Shown here: piece after piece, positions 1 to 9,137 of the stretch
Numbering within the stretch: position 1 is the stretch's first letter
Layout of the letters: the number at the start of each line of letters is the position of its first letter
NCBI RefSeq assembly: GCF_013343295.1
Contig: NZ_CP049074.1
Location: 663,501-727,500 of the forward strand
Length of the DNA: 64,000 bases
Reading direction: 5' to 3'
Origin: Metallosphaera tengchongensis
GTDB lineage: Archaea > Thermoproteota > Thermoprotei_A > Sulfolobales > Sulfolobaceae
Position numbers and translations under genes: made by a program
The notes under the pieces: model-generated
What the model was told of the DNA's origin: nothing
The model's input: the letters and a program-made list of their open reading frames with translations, nothing else
Databases searched by the model: none

Positions 1-676
1 TTACGTCCTCCTTCTTAGCTTCTTCGGAGAATTGCTTCCCGACTATTACGGTATCTGCGTACTTCTTCAGTAGAGTAGCCTTGCTCTCGGATGTAGTGAC
101 AGCGATAACTCTCGCCCCTAAAGCTTTGGCCACTTGAAGGGCGTGAATGCCTACACCGCCACTCGCTCCCGTGACCAGCACAGTCTCCCCTCTCTCAAGC
201 TTAGCCTTTCTTAGCCCCCTATAGATCATTCCTGTCACACAAGGGACTATAACTGCTCCTTCATCTGAGACACCTTTTGGAACCTTCACTAAACTCGTAA
301 CCTTCACCTTAGCTAGCTCGGCAAAGAATCCGTCAAGCTCTTCAGAATAGCCCTGTCTTGAATGACAGTAAGCCTCCTCTCCCTTCCTACAATAGTTACA
401 AGTTCCGTCCGGAGCGTAGAGCAGAGAAGTAACCCTATCTCCTGGGGAGAACCCGACCACGCCCTCCCCAACTTCAACGATTTCGCCAACTACCTCATGG
501 CCTAGTATCACTGGGTACTTCATTCTAGGGTAGAAGCCTTGAAGTTGTAAAAGATCCCTGTAGCAGAGCGCTGCTCTATTTACCTTGATTGTGACCTCCC
601 CAGGTGCAGGTTTGGGGTCATCTACATCTCTTACCTCGTATCCCTCCCTCTTTCCCTTGACTACTACAGCCTTCAT
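1..676 (-). CDS. Acryloyl-CoA reductase (NADPH), N-terminal part, cut by the window edge
   Basis: Zinc-type medium-chain dehydrogenase expected to reduce acryloyl-CoA to propionyl-CoA in the 3HP half of the 3HP/4HB cycle. The 225 visible residues show a GroES-like domain with GHE at 59-61, a cysteine group at 93, 96 and 104, and the start of the Rossmann domain with GASGGVG at 170-176. Stretches such as LCYRDLLQLQG and ELDGFFAE match what I recall of the characterised Sulfolobales enzyme. No stop is present: the reading frame runs past position 1. Start is ATG at 676, with an AT-rich TATA region about 25-31 nt upstream. The following genes (CBS protein, succinic semialdehyde reductase) support the role. 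Confidence 0.85.
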   Translation of the reverse strand, partial: MKAVVVKGKREGYEVRDVDDPKPAPGEVTIKVNRAALCYRDLLQLQGFYPRMKYPVILGHEVVGEIVEVGEGVVGFSPGDRVTSLLYAPDGTCNYCRKGEEAYCHSRQGYSEELDGFFAELAKVKVTSLVKVPKGVSDEGAVIVPCVTGMIYRGLRKAKLERGETVLVTGASGGVGIHALQVAKALGARVIAVTTSESKATLLKKYADTVIVGKQFSEEAKKEDV

Positions 677-742
677 AGGTTTTAACAGACTTAAATAAAT
701 TAAAAATTAGACGGTTCAGTTTAACAGACTAGTTTCAATTTG

Positions 743-751
743 AGCTTTATT
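743..751 (+). promoter_or_regulatory. TATA box for the CBS-domain gene
   Basis: CTTTATTAA lies about 30 nt before the ATG at 777, the spacing expected for a leaderless or nearly leaderless crenarchaeal transcript. Confidence 0.5.
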
Positions 752-776
752 AACCTAAACGCCCAAAGTAAATACA

Positions 777-1166
777 ATGACTGTGAAAGATTTAATCTCA
801 AGAGAACCTGTTAGTGTAAGCCCCAACGCCACCATAGTTGAGGCCGCTAAGATCATGAAAAGAGAGAGGGTTGGATCTCTGTTGGTTAGGATAGGGGAGG
901 AGGCTAAGGGCATACTCTCCGAGAGAGATATCATATACGCTATAGCATCCGATCTGCCTCTTAACACAAGAGTTGAGGAAGTGATGAGCACCAACCTAGT
1001 CACAGCAGACTCAGGTATGGATGTGGGTGAAGCAGCCCTATTGCTAGCTGATAAGGGCGTTAGGCACCTCGTTATAAAGGAGAACGGAAAAATAATAGGT
1101 GTAATTTCCATAAGAGATATAGCGAGGAGTTTAGGTTTACTTACCACTGATTTAAGTGTTTGGTGA
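777..1166 (+). CDS. Two-CBS-domain protein
   Basis: A stand-alone CBS pair of 129 aa: repeat one about residues 6-60 (MTVKDLISREPVSVSPNATI ... ILSERDIIYAIA) and repeat two about 68-124 (VMSTNLVTADSGMDVGEAA ... VISIRDIARSL). Such pairs bind adenine nucleotides or SAM and act as energy sensors; there is no fused catalytic domain, so the partner is unknown. It sits between two genes of the 3HP/4HB cycle, transcribed away from acryloyl-CoA reductase and converging on succinic semialdehyde reductase. A role in sensing for this pathway is only an inference from position. Confidence 0.85.
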   Translation: MTVKDLISREPVSVSPNATIVEAAKIMKRERVGSLLVRIGEEAKGILSERDIIYAIASDLPLNTRVEEVMSTNLVTADSGMDVGEAALLLADKGVRHLVIKENGKIIGVISIRDIARSLGLLTTDLSVW

Positions 1167-1187
1167 ACAATCTAGTTATTTAAAACC

Positions 1188-2270
1188 TTAAGGCACTATT
1201 AAACTCCTGATCGCTTCCCCCTTTTCTAGGAGTTCCACAGCTTCATTTATTTCCTCTAGTTTGTACCTTCCTGTTACCAAAGCGCTTGGGTCATACTTGC
1301 CCAATCTTACGAGTTCCAGGAGTTTGGGCATGTCTACCCTAGGTCTACCACCGTAATTCCCCACAAGTTCTATGCCACCCCTTACAACCGATGCAACCTT
1401 AATTGGTATCATGGCGTTTGCTGGGGGCAATCCCACTAGAACCACCTTACCTCCTATTCTCACAGAGTCCAAGGCCATGTGTATAGTCTCCTCGTTACCT
1501 CCAGCCTCTATAATTACCTCAGGACCTCCCCCAGTAACTTCCTTTAAAGCTTTAACAGGGTCAACCTCCTTCGAGTTCACCACGTCCGTAGCACCTAACT
1601 CCAGAGCCCTATTGAGCTTCCACTTCTTTGTACCTACAGCTATAATCCGTCCTGCCCCTGAAGCTTTCAACAGTTGTATTGTGGACAGGCCAACCCCACC
1701 TACTCCTATTACCGCCACTGTATCACCGGGCTCTATCCTAGAGAGGGAAACGGCTCCGTAACCTGTTAACCCTGCACATCCTAGCACAGCTACCTTCTCT
1801 AGGTCCATATCATCTGGGACTTTGGTTAGCCCGTTCTCGCCCACTATGGCGTACTCAGCAAATCCTCCTCCCAAGAACGTCCTTATCTCCTTCCCGTCCT
1901 TACTCAGTCTGCTGGTTCCGTCCTGCATTACACCCTTAAGTCTGACCTGGGAAAAAGTTTCACAAAGGTTCTCTTTTCCCGATACACAGTTCCTGCACTT
2001 ACCGCATGGGTGAATGAAGGCAGAAATGACTTTGTCGCCTTTCTTGACCCTAGTTACGCCAGATCCGACTTCCTCAACGACCCCTGATATCTCGTGACCT
2101 GCGACCACAGGTGTGGGAACAGGGGTCTTTCCCTCGAAAACGTTTACGTCCGAGTGGCACAACCCAGTAGCTTTCACCCTAACCTTTACTTCCCCTTCTT
2201 TGGGTTGAGAGATGTTTACCTCCTCCACCACTAAGGGCTCCTTGTACGCATTAAGTACTGCAGCTTTCAT
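1188..2270 (-). CDS. Zinc alcohol dehydrogenase, probable succinic semialdehyde reductase
   Basis: 360-aa zinc-dependent medium-chain dehydrogenase. Catalytic zinc ligands are C38 and the GHE motif at 58-60; structural zinc cysteines are 89, 92, 95 and 103 (CGKCRNC ... LC). The nucleotide-binding loop is GVGGVG near residue 190. From family sequence alone the substrate is open, but the order of neighbours is the one I remember around the biochemically characterised M. sedula succinic semialdehyde reductase, which makes 4-hydroxybutyrate in the 3HP/4HB cycle with NADPH. ATG at 2270 is preceded by a TTTTAAG box about 26-30 nt upstream. Alternative: another Zn-ADH acting on simple aldehydes or alcohols. 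Confidence 0.75.
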   Translation of the reverse strand: MKAAVLNAYKEPLVVEEVNISQPKEGEVKVRVKATGLCHSDVNVFEGKTPVPTPVVAGHEISGVVEEVGSGVTRVKKGDKVISAFIHPCGKCRNCVSGKENLCETFSQVRLKGVMQDGTSRLSKDGKEIRTFLGGGFAEYAIVGENGLTKVPDDMDLEKVAVLGCAGLTGYGAVSLSRIEPGDTVAVIGVGGVGLSTIQLLKASGAGRIIAVGTKKWKLNRALELGATDVVNSKEVDPVKALKEVTGGGPEVIIEAGGNEETIHMALDSVRIGGKVVLVGLPPANAMIPIKVASVVRGGIELVGNYGGRPRVDMPKLLELVRLGKYDPSALVTGRYKLEEINEAVELLEKGEAIRSLIVP

Positions 2271-2341
2271 AACTATCTACTCCAATTCCAACTTAAAATG
2301 TTTAAAGTGTTTAAACAACGTTACTTAAGCTCCTGTTTACT

Positions 2342-2350
2342 CTTTTTAAC
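2342..2350 (+). promoter_or_regulatory. TATA box for the 3-hydroxyacyl-CoA dehydrogenase gene
   Basis: CTTTTTAAC is centred 25 nt before the ATG at 2371; this favours that ATG as a leaderless start. Confidence 0.5.
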
Positions 2351-2370
2351 TGGTTCTTCTGTAAACTCTT

Positions 2371-3543
2371 ATGCGAATTGCGGTTGTTGGATCAGGAACC
2401 ATGGGACATGGTATTGCAGAAGTAGCCTCTATTTCAGGTATGGAGGTCAAGCTAATAGACATCTCCTGGGACATTCTCAACAGGGCAAAGCAGAGAATGG
2501 AGGAGTCCCTAAAAAGGCTTTACGACAGGGGTACAATCAAGGAATCACCTGAGCAGGTGATGAGAAGGATCGAAATGTCCACAAGCTACGAGGTTGCTAA
2601 AGAAGTGGATTTCGCCATTGAAGCTGTACCTGAAATCTTAGATTTAAAGAGAAAAGTATTCGAGCAATTAGATAAAATCACACCACGGGATGCAGTCCTA
2701 GCCACCAACACTAGCTCGATCCCCATTAGTGACATAGGAGAAATTACTTCGAGGAAGGAAAGGGTCATAGGGATGCACTTCTTCAACCCCCCTCCCCTCA
2801 TGAAGTTGGTCGAGGTTATCCCGAGCAAGTATACTACGGAGGAGGTTACTAACTTCACTGTGGATCTTGCCAAGAAAATGGGAAAGGTTCCAGTTAGGCT
2901 TAAGGTTGAAGTACCCGGTTTTGTAAGCAACAGAATTTTCTTAAGGTTGTTACAAGAGGCGTGTAGGGAAGTGGAGTCTGGAGAAGCTACCGTGGAAGAG
3001 GTGGACTCTGCAGCCAGGAACAAGTTGAAATTACCGATGGGGATATTTGAACTTGCGGACTACGTCGGGTTGGACGTGGTAGTGGATCTTTGGAAAGTCA
3101 TAGTTGGCAGGGGGGCCAAAGACGTCTCTTGCTCCTCCTATAATAAGAAGGTAGAGAGCAAGGAACTTGGGGTTAAGGCAGGTAAGGGGTTTTACTCTTA
3201 TCAGGCCCCAGGTAAGTACTCCAAAGTACCCCTCCCCCAGGATAGTAGGGTCCCTCCGGAGAGGGTAATATCCCTTGCTGTCAACGAAGGTGCTTGGCTA
3301 ATGGAGAACGGAATAGTGAACGCCGAGGAAATAGACACTGTTATGAAGCTAGGCTTTAATTTCCCAAAGGGACTTATGGAAATAGCAGATGAGCTCGGAA
3401 TAGACTCAATTGTAAGTCAACTGAAGGATATTTACTCAAAGGGTTACGACGCATATATGCCCAACCCATTACTCCTGAAAATGGTATCGTCAAACCAACT
3501 AGGGAAGTCCACAGGCCGAGGCTTCTACGTGCATAATACTTAA
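2371..3543 (+). CDS. 3-hydroxyacyl-CoA (3-hydroxybutyryl-CoA) dehydrogenase
   Basis: 390-aa soluble NAD(P)-dependent dehydrogenase without a fused crotonase domain. Rossmann fingerprint [11 protein letters not shown] begins at residue 8. Catalytic elements are NTSS, the His of HFFNPP with the Glu twelve residues later (LVEVIP), and the Asn of PGFVSNR. Two C-terminal HCDH domains follow, each ending in a KxGRGFY-like turn (KAGKGFYSY and KSTGRGFYV). It probably oxidises (S)-3-hydroxybutyryl-CoA to acetoacetyl-CoA in the 4HB half of the carbon-fixation cycle, in line with its neighbours. Transcribed divergently from the reductase at 1188-2270 from a short AT-rich gap. Confidence 0.85.
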   Translation: MRIAVVGSGTMGHGIAEVASISGMEVKLIDISWDILNRAKQRMEESLKRLYDRGTIKESPEQVMRRIEMSTSYEVAKEVDFAIEAVPEILDLKRKVFEQLDKITPRDAVLATNTSSIPISDIGEITSRKERVIGMHFFNPPPLMKLVEVIPSKYTTEEVTNFTVDLAKKMGKVPVRLKVEVPGFVSNRIFLRLLQEACREVESGEATVEEVDSAARNKLKLPMGIFELADYVGLDVVVDLWKVIVGRGAKDVSCSSYNKKVESKELGVKAGKGFYSYQAPGKYSKVPLPQDSRVPPERVISLAVNEGAWLMENGIVNAEEIDTVMKLGFNFPKGLMEIADELGIDSIVSQLKDIYSKGYDAYMPNPLLLKMVSSNQLGKSTGRGFYVHNT

Positions 3544-3545
3544 AG

Positions 3546-3553
3546 TTTTTAAA
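3546..3553 (+). promoter_or_regulatory. TATA box for the CoA ligase-like gene
   Basis: TTTTTAAA, centred 25-26 nt before the ATG at 3575 and starting right after the stop of the preceding gene, so the ligase-like gene has its own promoter. Confidence 0.5.
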
Positions 3554-3574
3554 TAGTTTAAACTCATTCTACTC

Positions 3575-4993
3575 ATGACAGTTCTTGAAGAATATGAGGC
3601 GATTCACAGGGAGCTGAGAAGTGAGGGGTACATCTCCACAGAGTACCCACCAAATCCATCTGAGAAGTTGTGGAACAAGAAGACGTTAACCATGAAGAGG
3701 GAGGAACTGGAGAAGTTAAAATCCCTTAGGCTAAGGCGAATAGTAAAGTGGGCCTGGGAAAACGTTCCGTTTTACAGGAACTTCTGGAAGTCCAAGGGAT
3801 TCGATCCGGAAGTAGTTAAGGACTGGAAGGACGTGGTGAAAATCCCTATCCTAAGAAAGGACGAGCTAAGGAAGGACCTTTCAGCGAACCCACCGTTTGG
3901 TTCAATTATGGTTCCAGAGCTGGCCAAAAGGATCAGGTTCGTGGGAGCAACCTCAGGCTCCACAGGTCTCCCCACTTTCCAAGGCTGGGGGAAATTGGAA
4001 CTGGACTACTTCGAGGAGGCCCAGGCCAGGTATCTCTGGACCTTTGCTGGAGTGAAACCCACCACAGTATATGCAAACTACCTAAACATGAGCGGATTTT
4101 ACAGCTGGGGACCGCCTGTAGTGGAGACAGCCATGTGGAGGTGTGGAGCCACTGCAATAGCAGGAGGGGGAGAGACATATTTTTCCTGGAAGTCTAGGCA
4201 TAACCTCATTTTCAGGCTCTGGAAGGTCGACGTATTAGCTACAACGCCCTGGCTCCATAGGCTAATAGGAGAGGAGGCTAAGGCTGAGGGATGGGAATCG
4301 CCCTTCAAGGTTCTGCTACTCCATGGAGGCGCAGCGGCCCAGAATACAAAGAGGAAGCTTTTCCAAGTTCATCCGAACGCTAAGTTAGCGATTAGCGTGT
4401 GGGGTACAACTGACGGACACATGGCTGTGGAGGTTCCAAATCTTGATGGACAGCTAGTTGTTTGGGATGACATGGAGATCTTCGATATAGTTGATCCTAA
4501 GACCGATGAGCCTGCTTCAATAGGAGAGAGAGGAGAACTTATAGCAACTCTCCTTAACCACTTTACGATGCCCCTGATAAGGTACAGTCTAGGTGATTAC
4601 GTTAAGAACGAGTTCACCACCGACCCTGACCCCACATATGGAATAACCCACTCAAGGTTCGTAGAGCCAATACCTGGTAGAGTTGAATGGATGTTTAAGG
4701 TAAGGGGTAAATTACTCCTTCCCATATATGTGGAAGATGCCGTAAACGAGATCCCTGAGACCACTGGGATGTTTAACGTCATAATATATAACAACGAGAT
4801 GGACAAGCTAAAGATAAGAGTTGAGACCAGAAGAAACATGGTGGACTCCGCCTACGACTCGAGGGCGAGGGAGATATTGGCAGGGAGAATAGGACTGGAT
4901 AAGGACGATGTGGAGATTGAGTGGGTAGAACCAGGAAAAACAACGTGGACTGGTTATAAGTTGCAGGTGTTCCTGGACCAGAGGAAGAAATAA
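3575..4993 (+). CDS. Phenylacetate-CoA ligase-type (PaaK family) adenylate-forming enzyme
   Basis: 472-aa member of the AMP-forming ligase superfamily of the PaaK branch rather than the acetyl-CoA synthetase branch. Seen: the typical N-terminal helix [19 protein letters not shown], the phosphate loop [11 protein letters not shown] at about residue 127-137, the motif WGTTDGH in place of the usual YGxTE, and SLGDYV with a C-terminal subdomain. It would activate a carboxylic acid with ATP and CoA. The position beside succinic semialdehyde reductase and hydroxyacyl-CoA dehydrogenase makes a substrate such as 4-hydroxybutyrate attractive, but nothing in the sequence fixes it. Confidence 0.75.
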   Translation: MTVLEEYEAIHRELRSEGYISTEYPPNPSEKLWNKKTLTMKREELEKLKSLRLRRIVKWAWENVPFYRNFWKSKGFDPEVVKDWKDVVKIPILRKDELRKDLSANPPFGSIMVPELAKRIRFVGATSGSTGLPTFQGWGKLELDYFEEAQARYLWTFAGVKPTTVYANYLNMSGFYSWGPPVVETAMWRCGATAIAGGGETYFSWKSRHNLIFRLWKVDVLATTPWLHRLIGEEAKAEGWESPFKVLLLHGGAAAQNTKRKLFQVHPNAKLAISVWGTTDGHMAVEVPNLDGQLVVWDDMEIFDIVDPKTDEPASIGERGELIATLLNHFTMPLIRYSLGDYVKNEFTTDPDPTYGITHSRFVEPIPGRVEWMFKVRGKLLLPIYVEDAVNEIPETTGMFNVIIYNNEMDKLKIRVETRRNMVDSAYDSRAREILAGRIGLDKDDVEIEWVEPGKTTWTGYKLQVFLDQRKK

Positions 4994-5102
4994 ATCGCAA
5001 ACTTCAAGCCCAGTGATTTTTTACCAAGACTAAATCTAGATTCTTCCCGCTTGCACGTCCTATCGATAGGAACATCTTTCCCTCACGACTGAGACTCTCC
5101 AA

Positions 5103-6935
5103 TCAGGATTTGTTAAGTATACTTCTCAGAGCTCTATTGACCTCAGCGACGCTCCACGCTTGGGCAATGCATCCCCCCATTCTATATGGGGGGATGTCCT
5201 CAAAGAGCTCTGGGAGAAACCCGTTTTCTCTCAGGGCAACTCTTAGCAACGGATCAAACTTGTTTATTAGCCCTTTCAGTTCTAACGGATTGTCATCAAA
5301 ATTAAGCTTAGCATCAACGTAAGCACCGATCAGCCAAGGCCACACAGGTCCGTTGTGATAAGCGCGGTCTCTGGAGGTTCTATCGCCTCTGTAGAAAGGG
5401 ATGTATCCTGGATCCCTCTTGGACAGTGTACTTAGACCGTAGGGTCTAAGGAGCTCACTCTCAACTATACTAATGACCTTCTTAGCTGTCTCGCCCTCTA
5501 CAACGGGGAACGGAAGAGAGAGAGCGAAAATCTGGTTAGGTCGAACTTCCTCACTTGGGGTTCCATTCCACTTAATGTAGTCGTACAGTCCGAACTCAGA
5601 GGGGAACTTCTCATTGAAGGCTGATCTGACTTTATCTGCCTTCTCAGCAAACTCCTCCTCTTTCATTCCCAACTTCTTAGCCAGAGCATCTACGATCATT
5701 AGAGCATTGTAAAATAGCGCGTTGACCTCTACAGTAGCCCCCTCCCTTGGGGTTACTACCACACCGTCAAATTGCGCGTCCATCCACGTCCGTGGAGCTC
5801 CAATATGGTAAAGTAGATTCCCCCTATTGTAAATAATTCCGTTGCCTTTCCAGTACCAATCCACTATCTCCAAAGCCTTAGGGAAGAGTCTGCTCACGAA
5901 GTCTAGATCTCCAGTGTAATTGAAATATTTATAAAGAGCGTTGATTCCCCAGAGAGCTATGTCAACCCCCTTATAGACTACTTCGTTGTTCCCAAGGAAA
6001 TTATTTGGCATTAGACCCTCATTGACCGCGTTGAAATACCTTTGAAGGATACCCTTTGCCTGTTCGTAAAGCCCGTTAACCAGTAGGATCCCCTCCATGG
6101 CTATCATGGTATCTCTTCCCCACTCGTCAAACCAGTGATATCCTGCTATTATGGCGTAGCCAGTCTTTCCCTTAACTAGAAAGCTTTGAGCGGTATCGGA
6201 GAGGACGTCCAAGATTTCCCGAGATCTAGGGATTTCTACGGTCCTAACGAAGTTCCCCCAATACGCATCGATCTCTATCCGGTTTCCCTTACTTACCACG
6301 CAAAATGGGTTAAAGAGATCCTCCAAGTGATTGCTCCCCCTCTCGTAATCTAGACGATAGAAGAAATTATAGTACCAATAACTGGTAGTCTCCACCTTAT
6401 GATCGCCCCTAACGTTTACCCTTATGAAAGGGATTCCGTTAGCCTTTAGAGTAATCTCACTGTTGGTATCCACGGTGATCAGTGGATGTCTATCCTTTGT
6501 TACGACGTGATGACTCCTGAAGGTTACGAGGGGGCAAATTCTAAAAAACCCCCTCTCAGTCTCATACGAGAGGGTAATGGCATCATATCCGCGGTGTACC
6601 GTCAAGGACTTCCTCGCAACTGAGTTGCCAAAGGTATAGTTCCAGGTCACGAAGTTCTTACCCAAGTCCACCCTGTGTAGGAACCTGAATCCCTCTGGGT
6701 AGAAGACGTCATCTACGTAATGGTTAGTGGACAGTGGATACTCGTGCTCGTCAGTTACCAGAAAGTCCTCGACCTTAGAGAGTGTTAAGTACCTCCTATG
6801 AGGACGATCCTGAGGTATGATGAGGAGGCCGTGGTAAGTTCTAGAGTTTACACCACAGATAGAAGATGAAGAATACCCCCCAGTGCCTGTAGGAATGATC
6901 CACTCCCTCTCCTCACACTCAATAGGGTCAAACAT
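5103..6935 (-). CDS. Glycogen debranching enzyme (amylo-alpha-1,6-glucosidase type)
   Basis: 610-aa archaeal debranching enzyme: an N-terminal GDE_N-like beta domain (residues about 1-220, with NSRTYHGLL) and an (alpha/alpha)6 catalytic domain (about 250-605) containing WFDEWGRDTMIAMEG and the late PPYRMGGCIAQAWS stretch. It hydrolyses alpha-1,6 branches of glycogen or limit dextrin in the cytoplasm. It ends the glycogen island and follows the glucoamylase gene by 4 nt, so the two are surely co-transcribed. The DNA for DIPPYRMGGC forms a perfect 11-bp hairpin (5170-5196). Confidence 0.88.
   Translation of the reverse strand: MFDPIECEEREWIIPTGTGGYSSSSICGVNSRTYHGLLIIPQDRPHRRYLTLSKVEDFLVTDEHEYPLSTNHYVDDVFYPEGFRFLHRVDLGKNFVTWNYTFGNSVARKSLTVHRGYDAITLSYETERGFFRICPLVTFRSHHVVTKDRHPLITVDTNSEITLKANGIPFIRVNVRGDHKVETTSYWYYNFFYRLDYERGSNHLEDLFNPFCVVSKGNRIEIDAYWGNFVRTVEIPRSREILDVLSDTAQSFLVKGKTGYAIIAGYHWFDEWGRDTMIAMEGILLVNGLYEQAKGILQRYFNAVNEGLMPNNFLGNNEVVYKGVDIALWGINALYKYFNYTGDLDFVSRLFPKALEIVDWYWKGNGIIYNRGNLLYHIGAPRTWMDAQFDGVVVTPREGATVEVNALFYNALMIVDALAKKLGMKEEEFAEKADKVRSAFNEKFPSEFGLYDYIKWNGTPSEEVRPNQIFALSLPFPVVEGETAKKVISIVESELLRPYGLSTLSKRDPGYIPFYRGDRTSRDRAYHNGPVWPWLIGAYVDAKLNFDDNPLELKGLINKFDPLLRVALRENGFLPELFEDIPPYRMGGCIAQAWSVAEVNRALRSILNKS
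5170..5196. repeat. Perfect 11-bp inverted repeat inside the debranching-enzyme gene
   Basis: CATCCCCCCAT and ATGGGGGGATG flank the 5-nt loop TCTAT. It lies in coding sequence about 90 nt before the stop codon and is forced in part by the codons for Pro-Pro and Gly-Gly. Confidence 0.8.
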
Positions 6936-6939
6936 GTAG

Positions 6940-8787
6940 CTAATACTTTCCTCTCAATTTATTTAAGGTGATTATAAATTCGGCGTGAGACCAGACCAGA
7001 GGCATAACTGACGTGGACTGAAAGCCTTCAGGATCTACTTGTTCAGGCAGAAGACCAGAGGGAGACGCCCTTTCAACTACCCAGTTGATAAGTTCCTTCC
7101 CCTTGTCAGACTTCTTCAGGTCTATCATGTATTGAGCTATCCACAGGGTTGTTATTATCCAAGGGTTAGGTTTAGAACTTCTCCTTTGATACATGTCGTT
7201 CTCGTATCTAGCAATTCCTCCATTAATCAACAACTTTTGAATTATGGCCTCCACTGTTGAAACCATGAGAGGATGGTCTGGTTCCAACATACCGAAAAAG
7301 TACGGTGCGTACATACTTGCGTCAACTGTGTCGTCCGGTTGATAGCTCTCGTCCAATCTCCTTATGAACCTCCTTCCATTGGTGAGTTTAGCTAACGTCT
7401 GTTCCTTCATGGTCTTTGCTACGTCTAGGGCGTCCTCAGCCAGACTCTCGTCCCCCATGCCCTTTGCAAGTTCCGCCCCTTGAGTTAGCCCCCCGTAAAC
7501 AGTGGATATTGTGTACAAATGAATGCCATACCTCTCCTCCCACAGATCAAAGCTAGGTTTGGGTAAACCGTCCTCCATGTAACGCATCATAAAGTGGAGT
7601 GCAGGTTTTACGAATCGTCGGTATATCTCCGTTAACTCATCTAAATCCTTATATCTTCTAAAGTGGTTACCCATTGCCCAGACTTCTAGTGCAGTTTCAT
7701 CCTCCTGAATAGGTAGGATTTTTTTATTGTTATACAACCAGGGATGCCAGGAACTCGCTAAAGTTCTGTTGGGGTTATACTTGTGATAAAGGTAACCTTC
7801 TGAGCTAACTATATCCTTGACGAAATTAAAATGCCTCATGGCAAGCTCACCGTAACCTGCAATGTCCAAGGCATGTGCAGCTATTGCCCCGTCCCTTGGC
7901 CAGAAGTACTGATAAGAATCCCCGTAAAGGTTTACAAAGGAGAAGTCAGAGGAGGCAATAATTGATCCATTTATGTCCATGTGATTTTTTATAGTAATGA
8001 GGCTTACGTTGTAGAGCCAATTTTCATGATCCGAGAGCCAAGCGCTCTTTGAAAGCCAACTCTTCCAGAACTGGTACACAGACACGAAGGTGCTCTCGAC
8101 CTGAGCTGGGTTTACATTTCCTATGAGCTTCCTCACCTCCTCAAGGCCCCTCGATGCTCCAATTACGTAATATGCCTTGGCGAAGCTGTTTTTCCTTAAA
8201 TTCAGCTCTATTCCGGCAGCAGACCTCACGTCACCGTGAGATATTGGGTTTCCGTCCAATCTTCCGTCCTGAATGTCATCCATGGGATTTCCTTTGGTAG
8301 TGGAAAACTCCATGGAATTAATAGCAGTAGACATTAGTCTTATTGACAGATATCTTTTGGACTTGTAGTGAATTAGCGACCAAGTATTTGGGTCAAATAG
8401 GGCAGTATCTCCGAAGGGGTTGGAGTATATGTTGAAGTCATGAAGAAAGAAGAGCTTAATTTTCCCTTCTATACCCTTGGAGAGAATCTTAAGAATTGAG
8501 TAAAATATGGGCTCATTGGTATCGACAAAATTGTAGGAAGTTATTTCCAATCCCGGGTTGGGCACGTCCCATTTTATTTCAACAAGGTTTACTCCCTCCT
8601 CGTACGTCATGGTAGTTTTCCACGATGTATCTAAAGAGATCGACTTACCGTCCCATATCGCCACCCTAATAGGGTATCCAGAGGTCTGGTTTTCCATCCC
8701 TATATAGGGGTAATAAAAGTCCGTTATCCTTCCATTCTCATCGAAGTTAACTAGAATCCTGCCGTTTCCTATCCCTGCCATCCTCAT
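6940..8787 (-). CDS. GH15 glucoamylase (glucan 1,4-alpha-glucosidase)
   Basis: 615-aa GH15 enzyme without signal peptide, so intracellular. N-terminal beta-sandwich (about 1-250, [21 protein letters not shown]), then the (alpha/alpha)6 barrel with [15 protein letters not shown], the general acid region LWEERYG and the general base region SGLLPEQ near the C-terminus. It releases glucose from the non-reducing ends of glycogen or dextrins. The start could be the first or the third codon (MRMAG...). It is 4 nt upstream of the debranching gene, and together they can degrade branched glucan completely. Confidence 0.88.
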   Translation of the reverse strand: MRMAGIGNGRILVNFDENGRITDFYYPYIGMENQTSGYPIRVAIWDGKSISLDTSWKTTMTYEEGVNLVEIKWDVPNPGLEITSYNFVDTNEPIFYSILKILSKGIEGKIKLFFLHDFNIYSNPFGDTALFDPNTWSLIHYKSKRYLSIRLMSTAINSMEFSTTKGNPMDDIQDGRLDGNPISHGDVRSAAGIELNLRKNSFAKAYYVIGASRGLEEVRKLIGNVNPAQVESTFVSVYQFWKSWLSKSAWLSDHENWLYNVSLITIKNHMDINGSIIASSDFSFVNLYGDSYQYFWPRDGAIAAHALDIAGYGELAMRHFNFVKDIVSSEGYLYHKYNPNRTLASSWHPWLYNNKKILPIQEDETALEVWAMGNHFRRYKDLDELTEIYRRFVKPALHFMMRYMEDGLPKPSFDLWEERYGIHLYTISTVYGGLTQGAELAKGMGDESLAEDALDVAKTMKEQTLAKLTNGRRFIRRLDESYQPDDTVDASMYAPYFFGMLEPDHPLMVSTVEAIIQKLLINGGIARYENDMYQRRSSKPNPWIITTLWIAQYMIDLKKSDKGKELINWVVERASPSGLLPEQVDPEGFQSTSVMPLVWSHAEFIITLNKLRGKY

Positions 8788-9137
8788 AATCCATCAGCCC
8801 TTCAAAAGTTCTAGAATTACGTTCTATTGAATCCTTCATCATTAGTTCACTCAAAGCAGTTAATAAGCTAGAACTCATACCACTACACTTTAGCGAAGGA
8901 AACTAATTTCAAGTTTATGGAATAATTGACCATTCAATTCCCTGTGGGGTAACTCCGGTTGCCAAGGACTCGTTTCATATCTTCGAGAACTTACGTTACT
9001 GACTTCCTCCCTAAAGGGCAAGGCCTTCATCAACTGTAACATATTCTTTCGCGGAACGTCCGGAGTAGCGTCGTGAGTTCTCACGCTAGGTCTGGCAGGT
9101 ATATATAATGTAATCTAAAGAACCGTGTAATTCAGAT
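8788..9137. other. 350-nt gap holding an IS200/IS605-type end relic
   Basis: No convincing gene. A 64-codon frame on the minus strand (9084 to 8890) uses codons unlike the neighbours (CCG, CGA, CGC, CAA) and is better read as part of a decayed mobile-element end. A clear TATA-like stretch at 9101-9109 faces the minus strand; it could drive a small RNA through the relic or serve the distant glucoamylase gene. Confidence 0.4.
8998..9045 (-). repeat. IS605-type right-end relic, copy A
   Basis: Read on the minus strand: TTACAGTTGATGAAGGCC, then TTGCCCTTTAGGGAGG, then AAGTCAGT. It aligns with copies at 21913-21962 and 32298-32350 and with the general pattern of IS200/IS605 right ends, a hairpin of CGCCCTTTAGGGCG type followed by GGGAGGA and GTCAG. 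Homology to copy B extends about 15 nt further (CGAAAGAATATG versus CGACAAAATAT). Confidence 0.5.

Noticed and set aside
2298-2552. An 84-codon frame starting upstream of the hydroxyacyl-CoA dehydrogenase
   Set aside because: It lies over the promoter and the real gene in another frame and has no protein-like pattern.
8890-9084. 64-aa protein on the minus strand in the gap after the glucoamylase gene
   Set aside because: It runs through the IS-end relic, uses foreign codons and has no recognisable fold.
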